From NCBI GenBank assembly GCA_017794705.1, contig CP051235.1, positions 1,179,010-1,243,009 of the forward strand: a DNA stretch of 64,000 nt, read 5' to 3'. Each line of letters begins with the position of its first letter. Within the stretch, counting starts at the first letter, position 1. The notes under the pieces are model-generated. The model was not told the DNA's origin, searched no databases, and was given only the letters and a program-made list of their open reading frames with translations. The position numbers were made by a program, and so were the translations under genes. Below are positions 8,242-18,261 of the stretch, piece after piece. The stretch comes from Devosia sp. Its GTDB lineage: Bacteria > Pseudomonadota > Alphaproteobacteria > Rhizobiales > Devosiaceae.

Positions 8242-9426
8242 CTATCGTGTGACGCCGATCAGGGCTTCAGCCAGGGCATCGGTATTGTCTTCGGGCACAC
8301 CGGCGATGTTCACGCGGCTGTCGTCGATAATGTAGATGCCGTGCTCTTCCTTGAGCTTTTCGACCTGCTCCTTGCTGAGCCCCAGAAGCGAAAACATGCC
8401 GCGGTGCTCGGCAATGAAATCGAATTCGTCGGAATTGGACTGTTTGCGCATGGATGCGGCCAGCTTCTGGCGGTTACGCAGCATATGGTCGCGCATTTCG
8501 CCCAATTCCTTTTCCCACTCGGCGCGGAGCGCCTTGTCTGTGAGAATCCGACGGACGATCTCGGCACCGTGGTCCGGCGACTGCGAGAAGGAGGCACGAA
8601 TAACGTTGCCCATCTGCGAGAGCACGATGGCGGCCTGATCCTTGTCCTTGCCGATGGCGATCGCAACACCTGCACGCTCGCGGTACAGACCGAAGTTCTT
8701 GGAGGCGGAAAAGCCGACCATGGCTTCCGGACAGGTCTGGGCAATCTTGCGCACGCCGTAGGCGTCGGTTTCCAGCCCGTCGCCGAAACCGAGATAGGCA
8801 AGATCGATCAGCGGGAAGGCGCCGGTGCGCTTCAGGCTGTCAGCGACCACGTCCCATTGTTCGGGGGTGAGGTTGGCACCGGTGGGATTGTGGCAACAGC
8901 CGTGCAGCAGAACGATATCGTCCGGCCCCAACTGGTCGAGATGGGCCATCATCTCCTCGAACCGCACCTGGCGGGTTTCGGGATCGAAATAGGGATAGGA
9001 CTGCGGATTGAGGCCCGCCAGTTCCATCATCGGCCAGTGGTTCGGCCATGACGGATCGGAAATCCACACCTTGCCGCCCGGCCGGGCGCGGTTCAGCAAC
9101 TGGATGATCACCCACAGTGAACCGGTGCCGCCCGGCGCCTGCACGGAGGCCACACGGTCAAGATCAATCGAATCCCCGAAAATCAGGTCCACGACCGCGT
9201 CGCAGTAGCCGCGATTGCCGGTGACGCCCACATAGGTCTTGGTGGTCTGCTCATCGAGCATCTGCTGCTCGACCTTGGTGACCGCGCGCATGACCGGCGT
9301 GTTGTTGGAGGCGTCCTTGTAGACGCCAATACCGAGGTCCATTTTCTCGGGCCGGGGGTCGGCGCGGAACTCGCCGAGCAGGGCGAAAATCTTGTCTACG
9401 GGGGCTTTCTTGAGCGTTTCGAACAT
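8242..9426 (-). CDS. Aromatic amino acid / aspartate aminotransferase (class I, fold type I)
   Basis: 394 residues, PLP-dependent cytoplasmic enzyme of the AspC/TyrB branch. The signature LLHGCCHNPTGANLT (174-187) and PLP lysine Lys243 in GFSASKNFGLYRERAG are both present. The second block is closest to the aromatic/aspartate SKNFGLYxER motif rather than to the other class I branch found in most rhizobia. It probably transfers amino groups from aromatic amino acids and aspartate to 2-oxoglutarate. Transcribed divergently from the FG-GAP protein gene. Confidence 0.87.
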   Translation of the reverse strand: MFETLKKAPVDKIFALLGEFRADPRPEKMDLGIGVYKDASNNTPVMRAVTKVEQQMLDEQTTKTYVGVTGNRGYCDAVVDLIFGDSIDLDRVASVQAPGGTGSLWVIIQLLNRARPGGKVWISDPSWPNHWPMMELAGLNPQSYPYFDPETRQVRFEEMMAHLDQLGPDDIVLLHGCCHNPTGANLTPEQWDVVADSLKRTGAFPLIDLAYLGFGDGLETDAYGVRKIAQTCPEAMVGFSASKNFGLYRERAGVAIAIGKDKDQAAIVLSQMGNVIRASFSQSPDHGAEIVRRILTDKALRAEWEKELGEMRDHMLRNRQKLAASMRKQSNSDEFDFIAEHRGMFSLLGLSKEQVEKLKEEHGIYIIDDSRVNIAGVPEDNTDALAEALIGVTR

Positions 9427-9594
9427 TGTGGGTCCACCCTTTGTGCAACGGCGCCTTTATAGGCGGATAGCGGACAATTGCAATTGGTCCGGCGGGAGAG
9501 TTTTGCCGTTGCTCGCGTGAGCGTGATGGGGATGTTGCTGGTCAATCCGGGCGGAGCATCTATGCTCGGGTACCGACTTGAAAAGGGTACGAAC

Positions 9595-10437
9595 ATGCGG
9601 GCATGGCTGTGTCTTTTGGTGTCAATGCTGGCGCTGGCGAGCGGGCCGGTTCTGGCGCAGTCGGCAGCGGATGATCCGGCGGCCCTGCCAGACGGGATTG
9701 CAGCAACCGGCAACCGCGACATCGCCGAGGTGTGGCTGATTGAACCCACCACCCGCTATGACCATCACGTGGAAGGCACGCCCTGGGAAGCGGCGGGACT
9801 GCGCCTGCGCCGGGCGGACGGGGAAGTGCTCACGCTGATGCTCGACGAAGGACATGTGTTCGAGGATCGGCGGCCGCGGCTGGCGGACCTTGACGGCAAC
9901 GGGCGCGATGAGGTGGTGGTCGTGCTTTCCTCGATCACCGAAGGAGCATCGCTGGCGGCCTATTCAGTCGTCGGCAGTTCAATCCTGTTGAAGGCACGGA
10001 CGCCCTATATCGGCACGTCACACCGCTGGCTCAATCCGGCAGGGATTGCCGACTACGATGGTGACGGTCAACTGGACGTTGCATTTGTCGCCATGCCGCA
10101 TCTTGCCAAGCGGCTGGAAATCTGGAGCATCGGCGATCGCGGGTTCCGGCAGATCATGTTCGCCGAGGACTTCTCCAACCACCGCAACGGATCGCCGCAC
10201 ACGGGCATGTCGGCGAGTGCCGATTTCGATGGTGACGGGGTCACCGATCTGGCCATTCCAGACGGCAGCCGACAGGTGGTCCGGGTAGTGGGATTTGCCG
10301 GCATGGGGCGGCGGGAAATCAACCGGATCCCCCTGCCCGCCCCTGCCGATGGCGACTTCCAACTGGAGCAGACGAGCGACGGTTATCTGTTGCGTGTGCC
10401 GCTCAGTGATGGCCGCGTTCACGAACTGAACCTCTGA
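9595..10437 (+). CDS. Exported FG-GAP/VCBS repeat protein
   Basis: 280 residues from ATG 9595, chosen over the in-frame start at 9478 because it gives a clean signal peptide (MRAWLCLLVSMLALASGPVLAQ) and has AAGGG 8 bases ahead. Three Ca-binding-like loops are visible: DLDGNGRDEV, DYDGDGQLDV and DFDGDGVTDL, each starting a beta-blade as in FG-GAP propellers. Such proteins are periplasmic or surface-located and lack known catalysis. No partner is suggested by the context; it stands alone between the aminotransferase and the M20 peptidase genes. Confidence 0.7.
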   Translation: MRAWLCLLVSMLALASGPVLAQSAADDPAALPDGIAATGNRDIAEVWLIEPTTRYDHHVEGTPWEAAGLRLRRADGEVLTLMLDEGHVFEDRRPRLADLDGNGRDEVVVVLSSITEGASLAAYSVVGSSILLKARTPYIGTSHRWLNPAGIADYDGDGQLDVAFVAMPHLAKRLEIWSIGDRGFRQIMFAEDFSNHRNGSPHTGMSASADFDGDGVTDLAIPDGSRQVVRVVGFAGMGRREINRIPLPAPADGDFQLEQTSDGYLLRVPLSDGRVHELNL

Positions 10438-10551
10438 CCGGGGGCTTGCGTTCCCCGCTCAAAGGGCGTCAATCTGGGCCATTCCACATGTTGACGCGTC
10501 ACGCGTTGAGGGTCACCTGTTGGCCCGCGTATTCAGTTCCAAAGGTTTCAA

Positions 10552-11724
10552 ATGCCGATCATCAACCGGTTTGCCGACTTCCACGACGAAATCACGGCGT
10601 GGCGCCGAGATTTCCATGCCAATCCCGAATTGCTTTACGACGTGCATCGCACCGCCGGCAAAGTCGAGGAGATGCTGAAGGAATTTGGTGTCGACGAAGT
10701 GGTGACGGGGCTGGGGCAAACCGGCGTCGTCGGCATCATCAACGGCAAGACGGACAAGTCCGGCAAGACTATCGGACTGCGCGCGGACATGGATGCCCTG
10801 CCTATTCATGAAAAGACCGGCAAGCCCTATGCCTCTACCATCAAGGGCAAGATGCACGCCTGCGGACATGACGGGCATACCGCCATGCTGTTGGGCGCCG
10901 CGAAATACCTCGCCGAAACGCGCAATTTCGACGGCAAGGTCGCCGTCATTTTTCAGCCGGCTGAAGAAGGCGGCGGCGGCGGCGACGCCATGGTCAAGGA
11001 CGGAATGATGGAGCGGTTCGACATCGGCGAGGTGTACGGGATGCACAATTTCCCGGGCATCCCGTTCGGCACCTTCGCCATCCGTGAGGGTGGCATCATG
11101 GCCGCGACCGACGAGTTCACCATCGAAATCGAGGGCGTCGGCGGCCACGCCGCCATGCCGCACAAGACGGTCGACCCGCTTATCATCGGCGCACAGATGA
11201 TTGTAGGGTTGCAAACGCTGGTCAGCCGCAACGTCAACCCGGTGGAATCCGCCGTGTTGTCGGTGACGGTGATGAACGTCGGTGAAGCGTCCAACGTCAT
11301 TGCGCAGTCTGCGCGGATAAAAGGCACTGTCAGAACCCTTTCCGCACCGGTCCGGGACCTGATGGAGCGGCGGCTGGGCGAATTCGTGCCGCAATTCGCC
11401 ACCGCCTTTGGCGCGACCGCCACGGTCAATTACCGGCGCGGCTACCCCCCGACCGTCAACCATCCGGCCCAGACCCATTTCGCGGCCGATGTCGCGGCCC
11501 AGATTGCCGGCGTCGACAATGTCGACCGCAATACCGAGCCGTCGATGGGCGGTGAGGACTTCGCATTCATGCTCAACGCACGACCTGGCGCCTACATCAT
11601 GCTCGGCCAGGGCGACGGCCCGGGCCTGCATCAGGATACCTATGATTTCAACGACGAGATCATCCCGATCGGCTGTTCGTACTGGGTGAAACTGGTCGAA
11701 ACTGCCCTGCCTGCCCGGCAGTGA
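10552..11724 (+). CDS. M20-family amidohydrolase (N-acyl amino acid / hippurate hydrolase type)
   Basis: 390 residues, cytoplasmic metallohydrolase. Metal-binding and catalytic blocks are intact: GLRADMDALPI, MHACGHDGHTAMLLGAA, FQPAEEGGGGG, the dimerisation lid with GVGGHAAMPHKTVDP, and C-terminal PSMGGEDFAFML. The enzyme removes acyl groups from N-acyl amino acids. The downstream membrane gene overlaps its stop (GTGA), indicating co-translation, so the substrate might be delivered or the product removed by that protein. Confidence 0.88.
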   Translation: MPIINRFADFHDEITAWRRDFHANPELLYDVHRTAGKVEEMLKEFGVDEVVTGLGQTGVVGIINGKTDKSGKTIGLRADMDALPIHEKTGKPYASTIKGKMHACGHDGHTAMLLGAAKYLAETRNFDGKVAVIFQPAEEGGGGGDAMVKDGMMERFDIGEVYGMHNFPGIPFGTFAIREGGIMAATDEFTIEIEGVGGHAAMPHKTVDPLIIGAQMIVGLQTLVSRNVNPVESAVLSVTVMNVGEASNVIAQSARIKGTVRTLSAPVRDLMERRLGEFVPQFATAFGATATVNYRRGYPPTVNHPAQTHFAADVAAQIAGVDNVDRNTEPSMGGEDFAFMLNARPGAYIMLGQGDGPGLHQDTYDFNDEIIPIGCSYWVKLVETALPARQ

Positions 11725-12764
11725 AATTTGACAGGTACATTCCGGTTGCGCTGACGCTGGCCATCGCCCTGGCTGGCGGGCTGATCGCCATGTTCTTGCG
11801 CATGCCGGCTGCCCTGTTGGTCGGGGGCGCCGTCACGGTTTCGATCGCCTCGCTGGCGGGTATGAAGACTGAAGTTCCGAACGGGCTTCGCAATACCGCC
11901 TTCGTCATCGTCGGCATGTCGCTGGGCACCAACGTCGCCCGTGACTCGCTGGCCCTGTTGCCGCAATGGCCGGTAACGCTCGTCGGCCTGCTGGTGGCGC
12001 TGGTGCTGATCGTGGTGCTGACCACATTCATGCTGCACAAGCTGTTCGGCTACGACTGGGCAACCTCCTATCTCTCCTCGTTTCCCGGGCATCTCTCGTT
12101 TGCGCTGGGGATGGCGGAATCGGGATATGGCGATCCGCGCAAGATTGCCGTTCTGCAAAGCATCCGCGTTTTGCTTCTGACCATTTTCGTTCCCATCGTC
12201 GCGCTGTTTTCTTCCCATGGGGAACTGGACGGCATGCCGAGCGGAAATGAAATGGACCTCTCAATTCTTGCCGCGCTCACTGCCGCCTGTATCGTTGGCG
12301 GGTTCGTCTTCCGGTTCCTGAAAATCCCGGCGGCCTTCGTTCTCGGCCCGATGCTCGTTGCCACCGCCGCCAAGCTGATGGGCCTTTACGACGGGCATCT
12401 GCCGATTCTGCTAACCTATGCAGGCTTTCTGGTCATGGGCGCGCTGATCGGCTCGCGTTTTGCCGGAACCAGCCCTAGGGAAATCTCCCGGATGGCCGTC
12501 GGTGGCGTCGCGGGCACATTCATCTGCGTGACGGTTGTGTCCGGTGTGGCCTTTGTTGCCGGGCTCTTTGTGGATATGCCGTTCGGCCAGATCTGGCTGG
12601 GGCTGGCGCCGGGCGCGCTTGAATCCATGGGCGCCCTGGGCCTTGCCCTGGGTTTTGATACGGCCTTCATCGCCGCGCACCATACGGCACGGTTTTTCGC
12701 GCTGTCCCTCGCCATCCCCACCGTTGCCGCCATGTTCGGCAAGCGGACCGAGGACGAAGCCTAG
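11721..12764 (+). CDS. AbrB-family integral membrane protein (duplicated AbrB domain)
   Basis: 347 residues with about ten hydrophobic spans and two repeats, each ending in a glycine-rich segment (GMSLGTNVARDS near 65-75; GALIGSRFAG near 243-252). This is the PF05145 family, often mis-labelled ammonia monooxygenase and unrelated to the AbrB transcription factor. Function is not established for the family; some members are treated as transport or regulatory membrane proteins. GTG start overlaps the M20 stop by 4 bases. The stop overlaps that of the convergent dehydrogenase gene (CTAG, 12761-12764). Confidence 0.82.
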   Translation: MKFDRYIPVALTLAIALAGGLIAMFLRMPAALLVGGAVTVSIASLAGMKTEVPNGLRNTAFVIVGMSLGTNVARDSLALLPQWPVTLVGLLVALVLIVVLTTFMLHKLFGYDWATSYLSSFPGHLSFALGMAESGYGDPRKIAVLQSIRVLLLTIFVPIVALFSSHGELDGMPSGNEMDLSILAALTAACIVGGFVFRFLKIPAAFVLGPMLVATAAKLMGLYDGHLPILLTYAGFLVMGALIGSRFAGTSPREISRMAVGGVAGTFICVTVVSGVAFVAGLFVDMPFGQIWLGLAPGALESMGALGLALGFDTAFIAAHHTARFFALSLAIPTVAAMFGKRTEDEA

Positions 12765-13690
12765 ACGACAGGCGTCAGCAGCGGGTCACCGTTGAAAAAG
12801 GCGCTGAGATTGTCGACCACCAGCGCACCCATGGCGTAGCGGGTCTGGTGGGTGGCGCTGCCCTGGTGCGGTGACAGGACGACATTGTCGAGACCAAACA
12901 GGGCTTCGGGTACCTGCGGCTCCTTCTCGAACACATCGAGCGCGGCACCGGCAATCTTGTTGTTGACCAGCGCATCAACCAGCGCCGCCTCATCCACGAC
13001 GGTGCCTCGTGCCATGTTGACCAGAAAACCATCCTTGCCGAGCGCCTCGATCACGTCGGCGCTGACCAGTTTGTCGGTTGCAGCCCCGCCTGGAGTGATG
13101 ACCACCAGCCAGTCGCTGTCGCGGGCCATTTCAACGAGTTTGTCGTAATAGACGTGAGGAATACCGGTTTGCTTGCGGCGGCCGTAGTAAACCACCCGCA
13201 TTTTCATGGCCTGACAGCGTTCGGCAATTTCCTTGCCGATACGGCCCAGCCCGACAATGCCCACGGTCTTGCCGGTCAGTTCGGACTGTAGCGGAAAATT
13301 GCCGCCCGGCCATTTGCCCTGCCTGACGAATTGATCAGCCTGCGGGATACGCCGCGCAAGCCCGACCATCAGGCCGATGGTGATTTCGGCCATCGCATCG
13401 TTGAGCACGTTCGGCGTGTTGGTGACGCGGATATCGCGCTTTTTGGCTTCGGCGGTATCGATGGAATCATAGCCGACGCCGAAGTTGGAAATCATCTTCA
13501 GGTTCGGCATCCGGTCCATCAGCGCCGGATCGACATTGCCGCCGGCAATGGCGATGAATGAAGCGCCGTTTTCGGTCAGAAAGGCATCGCGGTCGGCTTT
13601 TTCGTAGAGACGGGTTGCGTCAAATTTTTCGAAGATGGCCTTCTCACAACTGTCCAGCAATTTCTGGGTGATGAGCACTTTGTTGGTCAT
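12761..13690 (-). CDS. D-isomer-specific 2-hydroxyacid dehydrogenase (glyoxylate/hydroxypyruvate reductase-like)
   Basis: 309 residues from the ATG at 13690; the longer frame upstream runs antisense into the next gene and is rejected. Rossmann motif GIVGLGRIGKEIAERC with basic residues after beta-2 (YYGRRKQ), which favours NADPH. Also the conserved NMARGTVVDEAAL stretch, Glu in FEKEPQVP, and the catalytic histidine in SPHQGSATHQTR. Expected reaction: reduction of glyoxylate or hydroxypyruvate, or a related 2-oxoacid. On the same strand and 23 bases after the AEC carrier gene, possibly co-transcribed with it. Confidence 0.88.
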   Translation of the reverse strand: MTNKVLITQKLLDSCEKAIFEKFDATRLYEKADRDAFLTENGASFIAIAGGNVDPALMDRMPNLKMISNFGVGYDSIDTAEAKKRDIRVTNTPNVLNDAMAEITIGLMVGLARRIPQADQFVRQGKWPGGNFPLQSELTGKTVGIVGLGRIGKEIAERCQAMKMRVVYYGRRKQTGIPHVYYDKLVEMARDSDWLVVITPGGAATDKLVSADVIEALGKDGFLVNMARGTVVDEAALVDALVNNKIAGAALDVFEKEPQVPEALFGLDNVVLSPHQGSATHQTRYAMGALVVDNLSAFFNGDPLLTPVV

Positions 13691-13713
13691 TGAACGTCTC
13701 CCTCGAATGCAAT

Positions 13714-14649
13714 TCAGAACGTCAGAATGTAGAGCCACACGCTGGCGGTGATGACCGACAGGGTGGTGGTGATCAGAATCGTGTTGGCCGCAATGTCCTG
13801 CCCGCGTTTGTAATAGGTGGCGAAAATATATGCGTTGATGCCGGTCGGCATAGCCGACAGCAGGATCGGGTAGCGGGCGATATTGTGATCCACCTTGAGA
13901 ATGGGGATCATGATCACCCAGACGATCAGCGGATGCAGGATAAGCTTCAGCAGGCTGAGATTGAGCGCCAGCACCCAATTGTCGGCCAGCTTGTATTCGT
14001 TGAGCGCGCCGCCGAGCCCGAACAGGGCAACGGGCACAATGGCCTGAGCCATGATCAGGGTGAAGGCGTCGACGGCCTCTGGCAATGTGATCCCGGCAAG
14101 ATTGCCCGCCAGCCCCAAGGCGATGCCTATGAGCAGCGGATTTTGTGCGATGCGCAACAGAGCTCCGAGCAACGCGCGGCCCAAGGGTTCACCGTCGCGG
14201 CGGGCGAATTCCATAGTCAGCATGGCCGAGGTCATCAGGATGGCCGCATGGGTGCCGACAATGGTGAAAATGATCGGCATGGCCGCATCGCCATAAGCAC
14301 GCTGCAGGATCGGAATACCGAGCAGCACCGTGTTGGTGAACATGCCGGAAAAGCCGGCGGCCACGGATTCTCCCGGCGAACGCCGGAAGCTGGCGCGGGC
14401 GATGAGAATGCCCGCAACGAACACCAAAAGAGCGCCGATATAATAGGGTCCGATCAGCCGGAACGAGAATGTCTCGGCGAAATCAACGTTCAGCATGGCC
14501 CGGAACAGCAGGCAGGGCGTGGCGAAATTGTTGACGAAGGTGATGAGCCCCTTCACGCCCTCTGCCGGGTAGAGCCTGAAACGCACCGCCAGATAGCCGA
14601 GCGCAACGATTGCGAAGACAGGCGCAACAACATTGAGAACGGTGAACAT
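13714..14649 (-). CDS. Auxin efflux carrier (AEC/MdcF) family transporter
   Basis: 311 residues, ten predicted membrane spans, in two five-helix halves, opening MFTVLNVVAPVFAIVALGYLAVRF. Bacterial AEC members such as MdcF carry malonate or other small carboxylates. It sits just upstream of a 2-hydroxyacid dehydrogenase gene on the same strand, which makes a small hydroxy- or dicarboxylate a reasonable guess for the cargo. Direction of transport cannot be read from sequence. Confidence 0.85.
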   Translation of the reverse strand: MFTVLNVVAPVFAIVALGYLAVRFRLYPAEGVKGLITFVNNFATPCLLFRAMLNVDFAETFSFRLIGPYYIGALLVFVAGILIARASFRRSPGESVAAGFSGMFTNTVLLGIPILQRAYGDAAMPIIFTIVGTHAAILMTSAMLTMEFARRDGEPLGRALLGALLRIAQNPLLIGIALGLAGNLAGITLPEAVDAFTLIMAQAIVPVALFGLGGALNEYKLADNWVLALNLSLLKLILHPLIVWVIMIPILKVDHNIARYPILLSAMPTGINAYIFATYYKRGQDIAANTILITTTLSVITASVWLYILTF

Positions 14650-14819
14650 GGTGACGTCCGGCGGGCGGGTGGATGAGCGTTCAAATGGTCAGAAAAGGGG
14701 GGACAGGTCAATGGCGGGCCCTCCGCATTCGGTGCCAAACACTGCCCAACCCCTTGTGACAAGTCAGGTTTCGGCTGATAGTTTCGCGCAACATCGAATG
14801 GACGAAAAACCGGGCACAC

Positions 14820-16319
14820 ATGACTGACTACATTCTGGCCATCGACCAGGGCACGACCTCGAGCCGGGCCATCCTGTTTGACGATCAACAGCGGGTTGTG
14901 GGATCGAGCCAAAGAGAGTTTCCGCAGCGGTTTCCGGAATCCGGATGGGTTGAACACGACCCGGAGGACATCTGGCTCAGCGTGCTGATCACCTGCCGGG
15001 AGGCCATGGAAAAGGCGGGGGTGGTGGCCAGCCAGGTGGCGTCGATCGGCATCACCAACCAGCGCGAAACGGTTGTTGTCTGGGATCGGGAAACCGGCGA
15101 ACCGATGCACAATGCCATAGTCTGGCAGGACCGGCGCACCGCCGACATGTGTCACACGCTCAAGCTGGCGGCCAAGGAAAAGCTGGTCACCAAGAAGACC
15201 GGGTTGCTGCTCGATCCCTATTTCTCCGGCACCAAGCTGCGCTGGCTGTTCGAGAATGTCGCGGGCCTGCGCGAACCGGCGCGAAAGGGGGAGTTGGCGT
15301 TTGGCACCATCGACACGTTCCTGATCTGGAGGCTGACGGGCGGTGCGGTTCACGCCACCGACGTGACCAATGCCAGCCGTACATTGCTCATGGATCTGGA
15401 AACCCAGCAATGGGACGATGAATTGCTCGACCTGTTCAAGGTGCCGCGCGAGATACTGCCCGAGATCAAGGATTGTGCGGACAATTATGGCGTCACTGAC
15501 GCCGATCTGTTCGGCGCCCCAATTGCCATTCGCGGCGTGGCCGGCGACCAGCATGCGGCCACCATCGGGCAGGCCTGTTTCCAGCCCGGCATGATGAAAT
15601 CCACCTACGGCACCGGCTGCTTCGCGCTGATGAACACCGGTGAGGAGGTCGTGCGGTCGAAGAACCGGCTGCTGACCACGATCGCCTACCGGTTCAACGG
15701 CAAAACCGCCTATGCGCTCGAGGGCTCGATCTTTGTGGCCGGGGCGGCGGTGCAGTGGCTGCGCGACGGGTTGAAGATTATCGACAATGCCGCCCAGTCC
15801 GGGGAACTGGCGGCCGAGGCTGACGAGGGTCAGAACGTTTATCTGGTGCCCGCCTTTGTCGGGCTCGGTGCCCCCTATTGGGATGCGGATGCGCGCGGCG
15901 CCATGTTCGGGCTGACGCGCAACACCGGTCCGGCCGAACTGGCCCGGGCGGCGCTTGAAGCGGTGTGCTACCAGACGCGCGACCTGCTGGAGGCGATGAA
16001 ACGCGACTGGAAAGAGGGCGCCGAGGATACCGTGTTGCGGGTCGATGGCGGCATGGTCGCCTCCGACTGGACCATGCAATTCCTTGCCGACATCCTCGAC
16101 GCGCCCGTGGACCGGCCGACCATTCTGGAAACCACAGCGCTGGGCGCGGCATGGCTTGCCGGCATGCACGTGGGTGTGTGGCCCAACGAGCGGCATTTTG
16201 CAGCGGCGTGGGCGCTGGACCGCCAGTTCACACCGAACATGGACCGGCGGTTGCGCAACACCAAGATCAAGGGCTGGCAGGACGCGGTGGAGCGTACGCT
16301 GTCGCGGCGCCGTGACTAA
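14820..16319 (+). CDS. glpK: Glycerol kinase
   Basis: 499 residues, the normal length. Phosphorylates glycerol to sn-glycerol 3-phosphate with ATP. FGGY-family blocks are complete: [93 protein letters not shown] and [21 protein letters not shown]. No glpF or glpD is adjacent. The gene stands alone; its TAA overlaps the stop of the convergent DUF3422 gene. Confidence 0.95.
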   Translation: MTDYILAIDQGTTSSRAILFDDQQRVVGSSQREFPQRFPESGWVEHDPEDIWLSVLITCREAMEKAGVVASQVASIGITNQRETVVVWDRETGEPMHNAIVWQDRRTADMCHTLKLAAKEKLVTKKTGLLLDPYFSGTKLRWLFENVAGLREPARKGELAFGTIDTFLIWRLTGGAVHATDVTNASRTLLMDLETQQWDDELLDLFKVPREILPEIKDCADNYGVTDADLFGAPIAIRGVAGDQHAATIGQACFQPGMMKSTYGTGCFALMNTGEEVVRSKNRLLTTIAYRFNGKTAYALEGSIFVAGAAVQWLRDGLKIIDNAAQSGELAAEADEGQNVYLVPAFVGLGAPYWDADARGAMFGLTRNTGPAELARAALEAVCYQTRDLLEAMKRDWKEGAEDTVLRVDGGMVASDWTMQFLADILDAPVDRPTILETTALGAAWLAGMHVGVWPNERHFAAAWALDRQFTPNMDRRLRNTKIKGWQDAVERTLSRRRD

Positions 16320-17605
16320 TGATCGGCGATGCTGCGCCGGATACGGCGCACGGCCAGAAACACCAGCAGGATTACAATCGGGGCGCTGATGCCCGTCGCC
16401 AGGGTGGGCTCAAGCCAGGGCCACGGCTTGGCAAGTGCCTCGAACAGTTTGCCCAGAATTGAAATGGCATAGTAGCTGATCGCAACGACCGACAGGCCCT
16501 CGACCGTTTGTTGAAGGCGTAGCTGCATGTCCGAGCGGCGGTTCATCGAGGCCAGCAATTGCTGGTTCTGATGGGCCAGTTCCACATCGATCCGCGAGCG
16601 CAACAGGTCCGAAGTGCGCGAAATGCGCTCCGACATTTCGCGCTGGCGGGTCAGGATTGAGCGGTAGGTGCGCGCGGCGGGCCGCAAACGGCGGTTGATC
16701 AGGCTGGATATGCGCTGATTGCCTTCGATCCGTTCCTCGCGCAGTTCCTCCAGCCGACGCTGCACCAGATCGGCATAGGCAAGCGAGGCGTTGAGGCGAA
16801 AGTGGGTTTGGGCGCTGGTGTGCTCGAGTTCCCGGGCCAGGTCGGTCAGACGCACCAGCAGTGCCCGCTCCCCATCCTCGCCACTTTGCCCGGCCACCGC
16901 GAGTTGATCTGTCAGTGCTGACAGACCGGCATCGATCGTGTTCAGCACCGGGCCGAGGGCCTGCACATCCGGCCAGGCGCAAAGCGCCAGTTCGCGGTAG
17001 GTCTCGATTTCGATCAGCCGCTGTACCAGCCGGCCCACCCTGTGGGCCTGCGGCTCGCGGGTCGTGACATTCATTTCGAGAAAGCCATCGGGCTGAACGG
17101 TGTAAGCCACGGAAACTTCGGCCGTGCCGCCGTTGACCAGCGATCGCCCCTGACGGTCAGCGAACTGTTCACCCGTCGGCAGAGTGGGCGCCTGTTCGGG
17201 ATCAAAGACATTGATCTTGAGCGCCACCAGCAGATCGCCCGGGCAGGCCGCGCCCCATTCGGCTTCGAGCGGGGGCCAGGCCCTTTGACTATCCACATCC
17301 GATATCAGCGTGATCGAGCAGAATTCGGTATGCCGTTCCCATTTGAGTGTCACATCGGGTGTGGCCGCGATGATCTGATCAAACCGGTCGAGCTCTATCT
17401 CGGCGCCCCACCCTTCCAGTAGCTTGCGGACATGCGCGTGCTGGGCGTTGGCCTGTTCGAGCGTGGTCATGAAAGCCAGATGGGCGCAGCGGCCGGGGGC
17501 CGGTACCGGCAGCGGCGGGCGGCGCAGGGTTTCCTCGGCCACCGCCTGGCGGCGCGGATCGATGGTAAAGCCCGCCGGTGCAGGCAATGCGTTTTGTTCG
17601 CTCAT
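16316..17605 (-). CDS. DUF3422 family inner-membrane protein
   Basis: 429 residues from ATG 17605 (a GTG five codons upstream is possible; no clear ribosome site distinguishes them). N-terminal soluble part with [15 protein letters not shown] near 90-105, a long helical middle (about 270-365, coiled-coil-like, rich in Arg/Glu/Gln) and two hydrophobic spans at the C-terminus ([33 protein letters not shown]). This matches DUF3422, a proteobacterial family of unknown role. Nothing in the neighbourhood suggests a pathway. Confidence 0.82.
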   Translation of the reverse strand: MSEQNALPAPAGFTIDPRRQAVAEETLRRPPLPVPAPGRCAHLAFMTTLEQANAQHAHVRKLLEGWGAEIELDRFDQIIAATPDVTLKWERHTEFCSITLISDVDSQRAWPPLEAEWGAACPGDLLVALKINVFDPEQAPTLPTGEQFADRQGRSLVNGGTAEVSVAYTVQPDGFLEMNVTTREPQAHRVGRLVQRLIEIETYRELALCAWPDVQALGPVLNTIDAGLSALTDQLAVAGQSGEDGERALLVRLTDLARELEHTSAQTHFRLNASLAYADLVQRRLEELREERIEGNQRISSLINRRLRPAARTYRSILTRQREMSERISRTSDLLRSRIDVELAHQNQQLLASMNRRSDMQLRLQQTVEGLSVVAISYYAISILGKLFEALAKPWPWLEPTLATGISAPIVILLVFLAVRRIRRSIADH

Positions 17606-17693
17606 GTCAGTGCGGCCCACGCTTTGCGATACCCGACACTAGCACAGCACCGGCGGCGCGCCGATTTGCCATTTGCGCGCAGGAGCAGCGGTT

Positions 17694-18209
17694 CTAGAGG
17701 CGCCAGTTCTCGAACGGACCGCCGAGGATCATGGCCCAGTAAGTGCCCAATTGCCCCCGCCCCTGGGAGACCGACAGGCCGAATTCGACAAAGTTCGGCG
17801 ACAGCAGTGTGCTGCGGTGGCTGGATGAATTGAGCCAGCCTTCGATGGCGCCTTCAAGGGTGGTCTGGCCGCCGGCGAGATTTTCGCCCACTGCACCGAC
17901 ATAACCGACCGCTGTCACCCGCTCGCGCAGGGTGCCGCCGAGCGTATGCGACAGCTCGCCTTCGGCGGCCATCAGACGTGTGTGGTTCTGGGCAGCGCGG
18001 GCCAGCACCGAACTGTAGCGCAACGGCGCCCGGCCATTGGCGGCGCGGGTCGCGTTGATCTTTTCCATGATCACTTCGCGGCTGAGCCCGGTCGGCCGCG
18101 TGGTGCCTTCCGGCACGTACGAACTGCACGCGGTCAGCGTCCCTGCCCCGATCAGGGTCAGGGCCGTACGGCGTGTGAATATCGGCAGACGCGGCGCAGG
18201 CGGGTTCAT
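17694..18209 (-). CDS. CAP/SCP-superfamily secreted lipoprotein
   Basis: 171 residues from ATG 18209; an upstream in-frame extension is not credible. Starts with a short N-region then TLIGAGTLTACSS, a lipobox ending in Cys, so it is probably lipid-anchored. The CAP domain follows: ATRAANGRAPLRYSSVLARAAQNHTRLMAAEGELSHTLGG, GENLAGGQTTLEGAIEGWLNSSSHRSTLLSPNFVEFGLSV and WAMILGGPF, with both CAP histidines and glutamates. Bacterial members are exported proteins of uncertain function. The 108 bases downstream of DUF3422 hold no obvious structure. Confidence 0.85.
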   Translation of the reverse strand: MNPPAPRLPIFTRRTALTLIGAGTLTACSSYVPEGTTRPTGLSREVIMEKINATRAANGRAPLRYSSVLARAAQNHTRLMAAEGELSHTLGGTLRERVTAVGYVGAVGENLAGGQTTLEGAIEGWLNSSSHRSTLLSPNFVEFGLSVSQGRGQLGTYWAMILGGPFENWRL

Positions 18210-18261
18210 GCCGATGTTTTGCCCAATCGGAGCCGGTTCAACAAGGCCGAAGTTGTGGGGT

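Noticed and set aside
9471-9491. CAATTGCAATTG with flanking CGGAC/GTCCG as an operator between the aminotransferase and FG-GAP genes
   Set aside because: The inner palindrome and the outer arms have different centres, so it is not a single symmetric site; no regulator is nearby.
11721-12764. Ammonia monooxygenase
   Set aside because: This label is often transferred to AbrB-family membrane proteins; the sequence has duplicated AbrB transport-like repeats and no metal-oxygenase motif.
13691-13978. N-terminal extension of the 2-hydroxyacid dehydrogenase
   Set aside because: The extra residues are low-complexity antisense of the AEC gene, and the family's N-terminus begins at the ATG at 13690.
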